A stretch of DNA of 64,000 bases from Nocardioides immobilis (GTDB lineage Bacteria > Actinomycetota > Actinomycetes > Propionibacteriales > Nocardioidaceae). Made by a program: the position numbers and the translations under genes. Shown here piece by piece: positions 28,235 through 35,903 of the stretch. The DNA is taken from assembly GCF_003515065.1 (NCBI RefSeq), contig NZ_QXGH01000038.1, positions 1 to 64,000 on the forward strand, given 5' to 3'. The notes under the pieces are model-generated. The model did not search any database, was not told the origin of the DNA, and saw only the letters and a list, made by a program, of their open reading frames with translations. Position 1 is the first letter of the stretch, and each line of letters opens with the position of its first letter.

Positions 28235-28386
28235 TGAATCGCCCCGGGTTTCGTGGAGGCTCGATTACTTGGAACCAGCCCCCGGTCAGGACGGTGCTCG
28301 GGCGTGACGCTGGCCCAGTGGTTGGCCTCGAACTCGGCGGGCGGGACGAGCCCGATCTCGCCGTTGTCCGGCAAGGCAATTACCAA
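28235..28386 (-). mobile_element. IS3-family insertion sequence fragment (right end and transposase C-terminus)
   Basis: Bases 28235 onward read TGAATCGCCCCGGGTTTCGT and continue to GGAGGCTC, the typical terminal inverted repeat of IS3-group elements in actinobacteria. Reading inward on the minus strand, the DDE transposase tail is visible: GEIGLVPPAEFEANHWAS, matching the HGEIGxxPPAEFE ending. Only about 150 bases remain; the rest of the element is gone. It cuts off the AveC-family relic at its left side. Confidence 0.7.
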
Positions 28387-28789
28387 GATCGGTGCGTACC
28401 TCGCGATTCAGGTGTTGGCCGGGCACCACCACCCTGCGTCCACTCCGCAGTTGCGCATTCGATCGGTTCTGCGTAGGTGAATAGGTAGTTCCGCGCCTGT
28501 GCATCACGACCCGGAGGCCCATCGTGAAGGGATCACCAATGGTTTCCAGACGGATGGGAAGTGTTCACGATGATCGAGTGGGGATCCGACAGCTGGGCGG
28601 AATCGTCCACTACGCATCGAACGGCTCGTGGGGGGAGTTGAACCCGTAGGACCAGCACGCGTGATCATGTGGACGGCGCTCGAAAGCTGGTCGGTACCGG
28701 CGCTTGAAAAGTGATCGGTTTCGGGGAGTCTAGGACTCCGCCTGGTCGGTGGTGGTGCGGATTCTGGGAAGGCTGTCGATGCCGCGTCC
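28387..28789. other. Non-coding stretch with IS21-like tandem terminal repeats
   Basis: No convincing gene. Two imperfect 23-base direct repeats, 28678-28700 and 28702-28724 (17 of 23 positions equal; second copy contains GAAAAGTGATCGGT), sit in tandem. Multiple repeats of this size and TGATC/GGTC flavour are typical of IS21-family ends. No istA or istB coding remains. Interpretation as an IS21 scar is inference. Confidence 0.4.
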
Positions 28790-28972
28790 GCGGAGTTCAA
28801 CCGGACCCTGCTCGAGGAGTGGGCCTACGCCCGCAGCTACCTCTCAGAAGCCGACCGCGCAGCGTCCTACCCGGCATGGCTCCACCACTACAATCACCAC
28901 CGCGGCCACACCAGCCTCAAGGGCAAGTCACCCATCGACCGCGTGCCCAACCTCCCCGGCCAGAACAACTAG
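28790..28972 (+). mobile_element. IS481-family transposase C-terminal fragment
   Basis: The frame ending at TAG 28972 reads EFNRTLLEEWAYARSYLSEA, then AASYPAWLHHYNHHRGHTSL and SPIDRVPNLPGQNN, the well-known tail of IS481 transposases including the catalytic Glu region and the NHHRGHTxL motif. About 60 codons survive. Upstream in-frame sequence is unrelated, so the fragment is a scar with no functional transposase. Confidence 0.8.
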
Positions 28973-29104
28973 GTCAGCCAGCGCGGCGCGGTGCGCACCC
29001 GCAGCGCCGAGCGCGACCTGGTCGCCCTTGGTCTTCTTGAGATCGAGGTGCGTCCAGGCACCGAGGGCAACGAGGTCGAGGCCGGGCGCCGCGGTCGCGG
29101 CCAT
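28973..29104 (-). pseudogene. Truncated N-terminal fragment of an unidentified gene
   Basis: ATG 29104 overlaps the MaoC stop by one base (TGATG), so a coupled gene once followed. The surviving start is MAATAAPGLDLVALGAWTHL, continuing to a Lys-Thr-Lys-rich turn and then running into the IS481 scar at 28972. I do not recognise the family. The abrupt join suggests that transposon insertion or a deletion removed the remainder. Confidence 0.45.
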
Positions 29105-29556
29105 CAGGGGACCACCACCGAGAGCATGTCGACCACACAGGCCGGCTTGTCGCCGCCCTCGCGCTCGATAGTCACCCGCGTGGCCACCTGGTAGCCAAGC
29201 GCGATCGGCGCGACTTCGAGCAGCTCGACCCCGGCCCGAACCTTCGAGCCGACCGGGACAGGTGAGGGGAAGCGCAGCTTGTTGGCGCCGTAGTTGAGTC
29301 CCGCGCTGACGCCCTCGACCTTGTAGACCTGCCAGGTCAGCATCGGCAGCAGGCTGAGGGTGAGGAACCCGTGGGCGATGGTCGACCCGAAGGGGCCGGC
29401 AGCGGCCTTCTCGGTATCGACGTGGATCCACTGGTGGTCGCCGGTAGTCGCGGCGAAGGCGTCGATCTGGTCCTGGGTAATCGTGTGCCAGTCGGAGTGG
29501 CCGAGGTGGGTGCCGGCCGCCGCCCGGAGTTCATCGACGCCGTGGAAGACCTTCAT
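29104..29556 (-). CDS. MaoC-like (R)-specific enoyl-CoA hydratase
   Basis: Hot-dog-fold hydratase of 150 residues. It shows TITQDQIDAFAATTGDHQWIH with the catalytic Asp and His (D-x5-H type) and GPFGSTIAHGFLTLSLLP, the conserved IAHGxL motif. Length matches single-domain MaoC/PhaJ proteins. It is next to a FabG-like reductase (25-base gap), so the pair could handle (R)-3-hydroxyacyl-CoA, possibly feeding the PHA-synthase-like protein; this is inference. Confidence 0.92.
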   Translation of the reverse strand: MKVFHGVDELRAAAGTHLGHSDWHTITQDQIDAFAATTGDHQWIHVDTEKAAAGPFGSTIAHGFLTLSLLPMLTWQVYKVEGVSAGLNYGANKLRFPSPVPVGSKVRAGVELLEVAPIALGYQVATRVTIEREGGDKPACVVDMLSVVVP

Positions 29557-29581
29557 GTGAGTGTGAGCCTCTCCCGCCCGC

Positions 29582-30355
29582 TCAGAAATGTGACGGCCCG
29601 CCGGCTACGGCCAGGATCTGGCCGTTGACGTAACCGGATCGCTCGTCGGCGAAGAACGAGACCGCCTGGGCGATGTCGTCCGGAGTGCCGACCCGGCCCA
29701 CGGCAATCGTCTCCGCGCCCGCGGCCAGGAAGTCGTCGTAAGCCATGCCGAGCCGGTCGGCCGTCGCCGAGAGCATCGCCGTGTCGATGAAGCCGGGAGC
29801 GATGGCGTTCGTGGTGATGCCGAACTTGCCCAGCTCCAGCGCCAGGGTGCGGGTGAAGCTCTCCAGCCCTCCCTTGGCTGCGGCATAGTTGACCTGACCT
29901 CGGTTGCCCAGCGCCGAGGTGCTGGACATGTTGACGATTCGCCCGTGTCCGGCCTTGGTCATGTAGCCCTGCACGGCGCGAGTCATCAGGAACGAGCCGC
30001 GCAGGTGGACGTTCATCACCTGGTCCCAGTCGGTGGCGCTCATCCTGAAGATCAGGTTGTCGCGGGTGATGCCGGCGTTGTTGACCAGCACGGTCGGCAC
30101 GCCGAGGTCCGCTACGACGCGCTCGACGCCAGTCTGGACGGCGCCCTCGTCGGCCACGTCGACACCGACGGCCAGTGCCCGGCCGCCGGCCGCCTCGATC
30201 TGGACGACGACGTCCTTGCAGGCCGACTCGTCGAGGTCCACGACGGCGACCGCGAGGCCGTCCTCGGCCAGGCGACGGGCCACGGTCGCGCCGATGCCGC
30301 GCGCGGCTCCGGTGACGACGGCGGTCCGGCGAGCGGAGGTCATGTTCTGGGTCAT
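29582..30355 (-). CDS. SDR family 3-oxoacyl-CoA/ACP reductase (FabG-like)
   Basis: NAD(P)-dependent reductase, 257 residues. It shows AVVTGAARGIGATVARRLAE, VLVNNAGITRDNLIFRM, MSSTSALGNRGQVNYAAAKG (Ser-Tyr-Lys catalytic set) and APGFIDTAML. The NNAGITRD phrase is typical of FabG. ATG 30355 is preceded by GAGAGGA, so the longer frame from 30421 is rejected. It lies between the MaoC gene and a broken SDR. Confidence 0.92.
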   Translation of the reverse strand: MTQNMTSARRTAVVTGAARGIGATVARRLAEDGLAVAVVDLDESACKDVVVQIEAAGGRALAVGVDVADEGAVQTGVERVVADLGVPTVLVNNAGITRDNLIFRMSATDWDQVMNVHLRGSFLMTRAVQGYMTKAGHGRIVNMSSTSALGNRGQVNYAAAKGGLESFTRTLALELGKFGITTNAIAPGFIDTAMLSATADRLGMAYDDFLAAGAETIAVGRVGTPDDIAQAVSFFADERSGYVNGQILAVAGGPSHF

Positions 30356-30366
30356 ACGAGTTCCTC

Positions 30367-30777
30367 TCAGGAAGCGGGTGAGAGCGCTGGGATCAGGGCT
30401 GTCATGGCAGCGCGGGTGCACTGCAGGCCAGTGAGTTCACCTCGATGACCTTGCGGGCGACGCCCAGATCGAGGTCGACCAGCTGACCGTAGGCCGGGTT
30501 GATGCCTGTGTTGTTGACGAGCAGGTCGAGACTGCCGAACGCCCAGAGCGCCTGGCGCACGGTGTCGGCCTGGTGCTCGAGGTCGTCGGCCTTCCCGGCG
30601 ATGCCCAAGGCTACCGAGGGGCCGCCGAGGTGGGCGACCGCCTCGTCGAGGGTCTCCTTCTTGCGGGCCGTGATGACGACATGCGCCCTCGGCGACGAGC
30701 CGCTCGGCGATGGCCAGGCCGATGCCGCGGCTGGCTCCAGTCACGATCGCGGTCTTGCCCTCGAATCGCTTGCTCAT
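30367..30777 (-). pseudogene. SDR pseudogene, frameshifted and truncated
   Basis: Starts MSKRFEGKTAIVTGASRGIG and continues to RLVAEGA, then the correct reading moves to another frame: IAGKADDLEHQADTVRQAL, FGSLDLLVNNTGINPAYGQL and KVIEVNSLA. The protein then ends near residue 130 without the YxxxK catalytic motif, where the family has about 250 residues. A frameshift near 30690 plus a 3-prime deletion explain this. It sits between the thiolase and the intact FabG-like reductase and keeps the operon direction. Confidence 0.85.
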
Positions 30778-30790
30778 GTCGGTCAACCCC

Positions 30791-32008
30791 TCAGCTCAGT
30801 CGCTCGAGGACCATGGCCATGCCCATGCCGCCGCCGACACACATGGACTCCACGCCGAACTGCTTGTCGTGCCACTGCAGCGAGTTGATCAGCGTGGCGG
30901 TGATGCGGGCACCGGTCATTCCGAATGGGTGGCCGACGGCGATCGCGCCACCGTTGACGTTGAGCTTGTCCAGCGGAATGCCGAGCTGCTGCGCCGACCC
31001 GAGCGACTGCACCGCGAAGGCTTCGTTGATCTCGAAGAGGTCGATGTCCTCGATGCCCAGGCCCGCCTGCTTCAGCGCTGCAGGAATCGCCTCCACCGGC
31101 CCAAGCCCCATGACCTCCGGCGAGAGGCCGGTGACCGCGGTGGACACGATGCGCGCCAGCGGCTGCAGGCCGAGCTGCCTGGCACGGACGTCGGACATCA
31201 CCACGAGCGCGGCCGCACCGTCGTTCAGCGGACACGCGTTGCCGGCGGTGACGGTGCCGTCGCGGCGGAATACCGGCTTGAGACCGGCGAGCGCCTCGAG
31301 CGTGGTGCCGGGACGCGGGCCGTCGTCGGCAGCGACGACTGTGCCGTCGGGCAGGGTGACCGGAGTGATCTCGCGGACCCAGAAACCTTCCTCGATCCGC
31401 TGGACGGCGAGGTTCTGGCTGCGGACCGCGAACTCGTCCTGCTCCCGGCGACTCATTCCAAGGACCTGTGCGACGTTCTCAGCGGTCTGGCCCATCGCGA
31501 TGTAGAGGTCGGGCAGCTCGCCCGCCGTACTCGGGTCCACCCAGGTCTCGGCGCCGCCGCCCGCGCGCTTCTCGGTGCGCGCCTGCGCATCGGCGAAGGC
31601 CGGATTCTGCCCCTCGGGGTTGTCGGCGAACCCGTTGCCGAAGCGACTCACCGTCTCGACACCGGCCGAGATGTAGACGTCACCCTCGCCCGCCTTGATC
31701 GCGTGAAAGGCCATCCGTGTGGTCTGCAGGCTGCTCGAGCAGTACCGGTTGACCGTGACACCGGGCAGGTGGTCCATGCCCGCCAGTACCGCGACAGCAC
31801 GGCCGAGGTTGTTGCCGGACTCCCCCGCCGGCTGCCCCACGCCCAGGACCAGGTCGACCACGTCGGCCGGGTCGAGCCCGGGCACCTTGGCCAACGCCGC
31901 CCGGACCATCTGGACGGCGAGGTCGTCGGGACGCATGTCCTTCAGCGAGCCCTTGACGGCCCTGCCGATGGGCGAGCGGGCGGCAGAGACGATGACTGCT
32001 TCGGGCAT
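30791..32008 (-). CDS. Acetyl-CoA C-acyltransferase (thiolase), paralogue of the one at 617-1834
   Basis: Thiolase with 405 residues. Catalytic Cys is in VNRYCSSSLQTTRMAF, His in GGAIAVGHPFGMTGAR, and the C-terminal Cys in CVGGGMGMAM. ATG 32008 (MPEAVIVSAARSPIGR) is preferred over the longer frame. It is strikingly similar to the other thiolase of the window across its whole length, by eye around three quarters of positions equal, with the same number of residues. Being first of a leftward group with the broken SDR, FabG-like and MaoC genes, it may lead that operon. Confidence 0.93.
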   Translation of the reverse strand: MPEAVIVSAARSPIGRAVKGSLKDMRPDDLAVQMVRAALAKVPGLDPADVVDLVLGVGQPAGESGNNLGRAVAVLAGMDHLPGVTVNRYCSSSLQTTRMAFHAIKAGEGDVYISAGVETVSRFGNGFADNPEGQNPAFADAQARTEKRAGGGAETWVDPSTAGELPDLYIAMGQTAENVAQVLGMSRREQDEFAVRSQNLAVQRIEEGFWVREITPVTLPDGTVVAADDGPRPGTTLEALAGLKPVFRRDGTVTAGNACPLNDGAAALVVMSDVRARQLGLQPLARIVSTAVTGLSPEVMGLGPVEAIPAALKQAGLGIEDIDLFEINEAFAVQSLGSAQQLGIPLDKLNVNGGAIAVGHPFGMTGARITATLINSLQWHDKQFGVESMCVGGGMGMAMVLERLS

Positions 32009-32125
32009 GGGGGTATCTCCGTAACTAGGCGATTGCGTGTTTGTCTGCACTGCGCGTCCACCGAGGCGCGCCAGGTTCTGGCTGGTGCCCCGGGGTACGG
32101 CGCCGCCGTACCCCGGGGTGCTTGG

Positions 32126-32171
32126 TCACGAGGCAGCGACCTCGTAGGGGATGGGCCAGTTCTCCTTGCCA
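32126..32171 (-). pseudogene. Remnant of the tautomerase gene tail
   Basis: About 45 bases match the 3-prime end of the intact tautomerase at 37832-38272. On the minus strand it encodes KENWPIPYEVAAS and stop, against KENRPIPYEVAAS in the intact gene. Homology ends abruptly beyond this. It is a scar of duplication or rearrangement between the two acyl-CoA gene groups. Confidence 0.7.
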
Positions 32172-32195
32172 TGGGCTGGTCGTCGCGGACGGGTC

Positions 32196-33095
32196 CTACG
32201 CCAGGGCGCGCACGAAGTGCTCGCAGGCAGCCTTTGATGACGTCTCGAAGGCCGCACCGGTGTAGACGTCGAAGTGACCGCAAGACAGCACGACCAGCTC
32301 CTTGGGCTCACGCGCCCGTTCGTAGGCCTCGAACGCGAGGTCTGCATACGCACTGACGTCCTGGTCAGCCACGATCATCAGCAACGGGGACGGCGAGATG
32401 CGATGGATCCCATCGCCGGGCTCGAACTCCGTGATCCGCTCGAGCGAGCGGACCGTCACCTCGTTGCGCCAGGACGGGGCCCTGTCCTGCGCGGTCTTGG
32501 TGAAGAACTCCCAGGCTTCGACGCTGGCCATCAGCGCGGGGCCCATCGGATCCGCGTCGACCGCTGGCATGAGGGTGGGCTCCCCACCGTGGTAGAGGTT
32601 GCGTCGCTCGCCGTCCAGCTGGGCACGCATCGTGGGCAGGAAGTCGGGGCGAACGAGCCGCGTCACCTGGCCGGACCCGCTGATGAAGGGCACCTGGGCG
32701 ACCACGGCTCGTACCCGACGATCGACTGCGGCCACGCTCAGTACGAGGCCGCCGCCATGGCTCGATCCCCAGATGCCGACACGGTCGGGGTCGACGTCCT
32801 CACGCCCCGTCACATACGTGATGGCGTGGCGAAGGTCGCGAGCCTGGGTGATCGGGTCGATGTCCTGGCGCGGAGCGCCGTCGCTCGCCCCGAAGCCTCG
32901 GTGGTCATAGGCCAGAACGTTCAGCCCGGCTCGGGAAAAGACCTCGGCGTAGTCGTCGAGATGCATTTCCTTGACGGCTGACAGCCCGTGCACCATCACG
33001 ATCACCGGAGCCCGGGAAGCCGCCCCTTCCGCAGGGTAGAACCACCCGCGCAGAGTGACATCGTCCGCCGGGAATTCAACATCCACGCGTGGCAT
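32196..33095 (-). CDS. Alpha/beta hydrolase (dienelactone hydrolase/S15-like)
   Basis: Hydrolase of 299 residues, cytoplasmic. It shows PVIVMVHGLSAVKEMHLDDY (oxyanion HG), LAYDHRGFGASDG, nucleophile elbow GIWGSSHGGGLVLS, an acidic residue in LLMIVADQDVSA, and SCGHFDVYTG with the catalytic His. ATG 33095 is preceded by AAAGGAA. The extended lid between residues 150 and 220 is like that of the DUF1100/FrsA-related and S15-type groups. Substrate unknown, presumably an ester, lactone or CoA thioester of the surrounding pathway. Confidence 0.87.
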   Translation of the reverse strand: MPRVDVEFPADDVTLRGWFYPAEGAASRAPVIVMVHGLSAVKEMHLDDYAEVFSRAGLNVLAYDHRGFGASDGAPRQDIDPITQARDLRHAITYVTGREDVDPDRVGIWGSSHGGGLVLSVAAVDRRVRAVVAQVPFISGSGQVTRLVRPDFLPTMRAQLDGERRNLYHGGEPTLMPAVDADPMGPALMASVEAWEFFTKTAQDRAPSWRNEVTVRSLERITEFEPGDGIHRISPSPLLMIVADQDVSAYADLAFEAYERAREPKELVVLSCGHFDVYTGAAFETSSKAACEHFVRALA

Positions 33096-33120
33096 GGCAG
33101 TTCCTTTCACAAAGGGGTGG

Positions 33121-34032
33121 TCAGGGCCGAATGTCTGCCGCAGTCGACCCTGTCTCGCGCAGCTGGATGGCACTCATGGCCGAGAACTGCAGGGTCCAGA
33201 GGTTTCCGTGGCCGGGGTACTTCGCCGACATGATTCGGACCAGGTCCTCCGCATCGACCGCCACCTGGTAGGCGGCCGCGAAGTCCTGGATGTAGGCACG
33301 TGTCTCGGCGATCATTGAACCGACGGCGTGGTCGTCGCCGTCGGGCCTGCGGTGGCCGGCGACGATCACCTTGGGTGCCAGCTTCTCCACCAGCTCGACC
33401 GTCTCCAGCCAGTCCTGCCACTCCTCGGGCGTCGACAGGCCGAGCATCGGATGGATCTCGTTGTAGATGGAGTCGCCGGCCACGACGACATCGATCTCGG
33501 GGACGTGCACGATGCTCGTCGGATGGATGTCGGCCTGCTTCACCTCGATGATGTGGAGCGGCGAGCCGTCGACATGAAGGGTGAGGTCGTCGATCGGGTC
33601 AGGCAGCGCCCCTGCCTCTACGCACGCATCGCCGAAAAGCATCGCCCACTGCTGGCGCTGCAGCTCCATGGATTCCTTCATGGACTCGACGACATGGGGC
33701 AGCGCGACGCACTTGGCGTCCGGGAACCGCTCCATCAGTGGACCGATGCCCAGGTAGTGGTCGGGGTGGTCGTGTGTCACGTAGATCGTCGTGAGCCGCT
33801 TCTCGGTACGCTCGATCAGGTCCCCCAGGTCCCGGACGTCGTCCTTGAGGTACTGCGCGTCAATGAGCACTGCCTCGGTCGGACCGGTGACGAGGGTCGC
33901 GGTGGTGGGCGAGAACTTCCCACTGGGAATGTCGGGCCAGTCTCCCGCGGGGATGGTGGGCCAGCGACCGACGTACACCGTCGCCTTGATCGGCGGGGCT
34001 GCTGTGGCCGGCGGGCGGTTGTCGGTGTTCAC
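33121..34032 (-). CDS. MBL-fold metallo-hydrolase
   Basis: Metallo-beta-lactamase-fold hydrolase of 303 residues. The metal motif is THDHPDHYLG (HxHxDH; here HDHPDH), followed by IDVVVAGDSIYN (Asp ligand) and KVIVAGHRRPDG with the late His. GTG 34032 with GGAGG six bases upstream is chosen; the long frame further upstream is an artefact. It lies 25 bases before the alpha/beta hydrolase gene, so the two are likely co-expressed. The specific substrate is unclear; many such proteins hydrolyse lactones or thioesters. Confidence 0.88.
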   Translation of the reverse strand: MNTDNRPPATAAPPIKATVYVGRWPTIPAGDWPDIPSGKFSPTTATLVTGPTEAVLIDAQYLKDDVRDLGDLIERTEKRLTTIYVTHDHPDHYLGIGPLMERFPDAKCVALPHVVESMKESMELQRQQWAMLFGDACVEAGALPDPIDDLTLHVDGSPLHIIEVKQADIHPTSIVHVPEIDVVVAGDSIYNEIHPMLGLSTPEEWQDWLETVELVEKLAPKVIVAGHRRPDGDDHAVGSMIAETRAYIQDFAAAYQVAVDAEDLVRIMSAKYPGHGNLWTLQFSAMSAIQLRETGSTAADIRP

Positions 34033-34308
34033 GACGTACCTCCAGGTTGGGGTGTGCTGCTGAGCGATGTGCGGTGAGAGGTCGTTTCCCACCGGTACAC
34101 CGACACTAGGAGCGCGCGATCCCCGGGACGTAGGTCGAGAGCGCCGGGCACCGGTACGCAGCCGCCACCTTCGCGCCGAGACAGTCACCTGCCCCGGTCG
34201 CGAACGATCGTGGCGGTCGCGTCCACCCAGAGGGCGGCCACGTCCCTTCGCGGATCCGCTTCGGACTCCTAGCGTGCTGGTGGACCTCGATCTCGCGGAA
34301 GGACGACG
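34033..34308. promoter_or_regulatory. Divergent promoter region between MBL hydrolase and enoyl-CoA hydratase
   Basis: No gene in these 276 bases. Candidate -10 boxes are TAGTGT on the minus strand (34103-34108) for the hydrolase pair and TAGCGT on the plus strand (34270-34275) for the enoyl-CoA hydratase. No clear -35 or operator was recognised. Confidence 0.35.
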
Positions 34309-35070
34309 ATGCAGGACATCTCCTACGTCGAGAACGGCCACGTCGGCCTCCTGACGTTGAACCGGCCCCATGTCCACAACGCACTGCGCCACGAGTCCTA
34401 CGCCGAACTCACCTCGCTCATTCGCACGACGACGGCTCGCGCGCTGGTGATCACCGGCGCGGGTCGATCGTTCTGCTCGGGCGACGATGTCCGGGAGGTG
34501 ATGGGGGGCGGCGAAGGGCCGGCGCCCCGCTTCGCGCCCCAGCTGACCGAGGCCGCCGAGGCGCTGCTGCACACGGACGTCCCGATCATCGCTGCCATCA
34601 ACGGGCCCGCCCTCGGGTGGGGCATGGAGCTGGCACTGATGGCTGACATCCGCGTCGCCGCCAGCCGCGCGTGCTTCGGTGAGCTGTTCGTCAAGCGTGG
34701 GATCTGCAGCGACGTCGCCGGCTTAGGACTGCTCGCGCAGGCCGTCGGCCGCGAACGAGCGGCGGAGCTGCTGTTCACGGGCGAGGTGATCGACGCCGAG
34801 CGCGCCGAGCGGATCGGCCTCGTGAGCCGGGTCGTCGACGACGACCAGCTGTTGCCGACGGCGCTGACGCTGGCCGAGCGGATCGCGGCGAACCCACCAC
34901 TGGCTGTGGCCGCCACCAAGAGTGGGCTACGGCGAGCTCTCGATCCGGACTGGCGTGACCTCGGTGCCTGGGTGGGCACCACGCAGGGCGCGCTCTTCGC
35001 CACGGAGGACCATCGCGAGGGAGTGCGGTCCTTCCTCGAGAAGCGAGACCCCCGATATGTCGGCAGATGA
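34309..35070 (+). CDS. Enoyl-CoA hydratase/isomerase family protein
   Basis: Crotonase-fold protein of 253 residues, with LLTLNRPHVHNALRHESY, VITGAGRSFCSGDDVREVM (note Cys-Ser-Gly-Asp variant of the oxyanion loop), INGPALGWGMELALMAD, and ELLFTGEVIDAERA. The usual GGG before the helix reads GWGMELAL, as in Ech-type feruloyl/isomerase relatives. ATG 34309 follows GGAAGG. It begins a rightward three-gene set with a hydrolase and a reductase. Confidence 0.9.
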   Translation: MQDISYVENGHVGLLTLNRPHVHNALRHESYAELTSLIRTTTARALVITGAGRSFCSGDDVREVMGGGEGPAPRFAPQLTEAAEALLHTDVPIIAAINGPALGWGMELALMADIRVAASRACFGELFVKRGICSDVAGLGLLAQAVGRERAAELLFTGEVIDAERAERIGLVSRVVDDDQLLPTALTLAERIAANPPLAVAATKSGLRRALDPDWRDLGAWVGTTQGALFATEDHREGVRSFLEKRDPRYVGR

Positions 35071-35109
35071 ACTCCCCTGCCACGTCACTCACGAAGAAGG
35101 AGAAGTCTC

Positions 35110-35871
35110 ATGACTACAGTGCTGGTCCACGGAGTTCCAGAGACGGACGTCGTCTGGCGACCGATGCTCGAGGAACTGGGGCGCGATGACGTCGTCCCCT
35201 TGTCTCCCCCGGGCTTCGGCGCACCGGTTCCCGAGCGGTTCGGTGCCAGCTGGATCGAGTACCGCGACTGGTTGATCAGGGAAGTGGAGACGATCGGTCA
35301 TCCGGTCCACGTGGTGGGTCACGACTGGGGCGGCGTACACGCCTTGAACGCAGTTCTGGTCCGGCCGGACCTCTTCCTGTCGTGGACCGTCGACGTCATC
35401 GGTGGCTACGACCCGGCCTACGTCTGGCACGACTTCGCCCAGGAGTGGCGCGCCATCGACAAGGGCGAGGCAGTCGTCCACGCGCTCTTCGGCGGAACGG
35501 TGGAGGAGCGGGTCCAAACGAACGAATTCCTCGGGATCCCGACCGAGACCGCCCAGCGGCTGGCCGAGGGACAGGACCAGACCCTGACCCGCTGCCTCCT
35601 CTCCCTCTACCGTTCCGCCCCCGAGTCGATCCTCAAGCAGATGGCGCAGAGCCTGGCCGACGCGGCGGTGATTCCCGGTCTCGTCGTCATCGCCACCGGC
35701 GACGACTTCGTCGGAGACGTGGAGATGCGACGTCGCACGGCTGCGCGTGTAGGCGCAACGGTCGCCGAGCTTCCCCACGGCCACTGGTGGATGCTCGAGA
35801 ACCCTGCGCTGGCAGCCGCGACCCTCACGAGCTTCTGGAACTCCCTCTCGCCCGTCGACGCCCACGCGTAG
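35110..35871 (+). CDS. Alpha/beta hydrolase with Asp nucleophile (epoxide hydrolase/dehalogenase-like)
   Basis: Hydrolase of 253 residues. The elbow reads HVVGHDWGGVHALN: Asp in place of Ser, as in soluble epoxide hydrolases and haloalkane dehalogenases. A possible acidic partner is in IATGDDFVGD and the catalytic His in LPHGHWWMLENP. The protein is shorter than usual for epoxide hydrolases (around 290-320), mainly in the cap. AGGAGAA precedes ATG 35110. An epoxide or lactone intermediate is possible; not proven. Confidence 0.85.
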   Translation: MTTVLVHGVPETDVVWRPMLEELGRDDVVPLSPPGFGAPVPERFGASWIEYRDWLIREVETIGHPVHVVGHDWGGVHALNAVLVRPDLFLSWTVDVIGGYDPAYVWHDFAQEWRAIDKGEAVVHALFGGTVEERVQTNEFLGIPTETAQRLAEGQDQTLTRCLLSLYRSAPESILKQMAQSLADAAVIPGLVVIATGDDFVGDVEMRRRTAARVGATVAELPHGHWWMLENPALAAATLTSFWNSLSPVDAHA

Positions 35872-35903
35872 ACACCCGACCACCACCCACGAAAGGCACC
35901 ACG

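Noticed and set aside
28041-28307. Independent small membrane protein of 88 residues
   Set aside because: It continues the upstream frame 27868-28040 after one lost base and its last third is IS3 end sequence, so it is a piece of the AveC-family relic.
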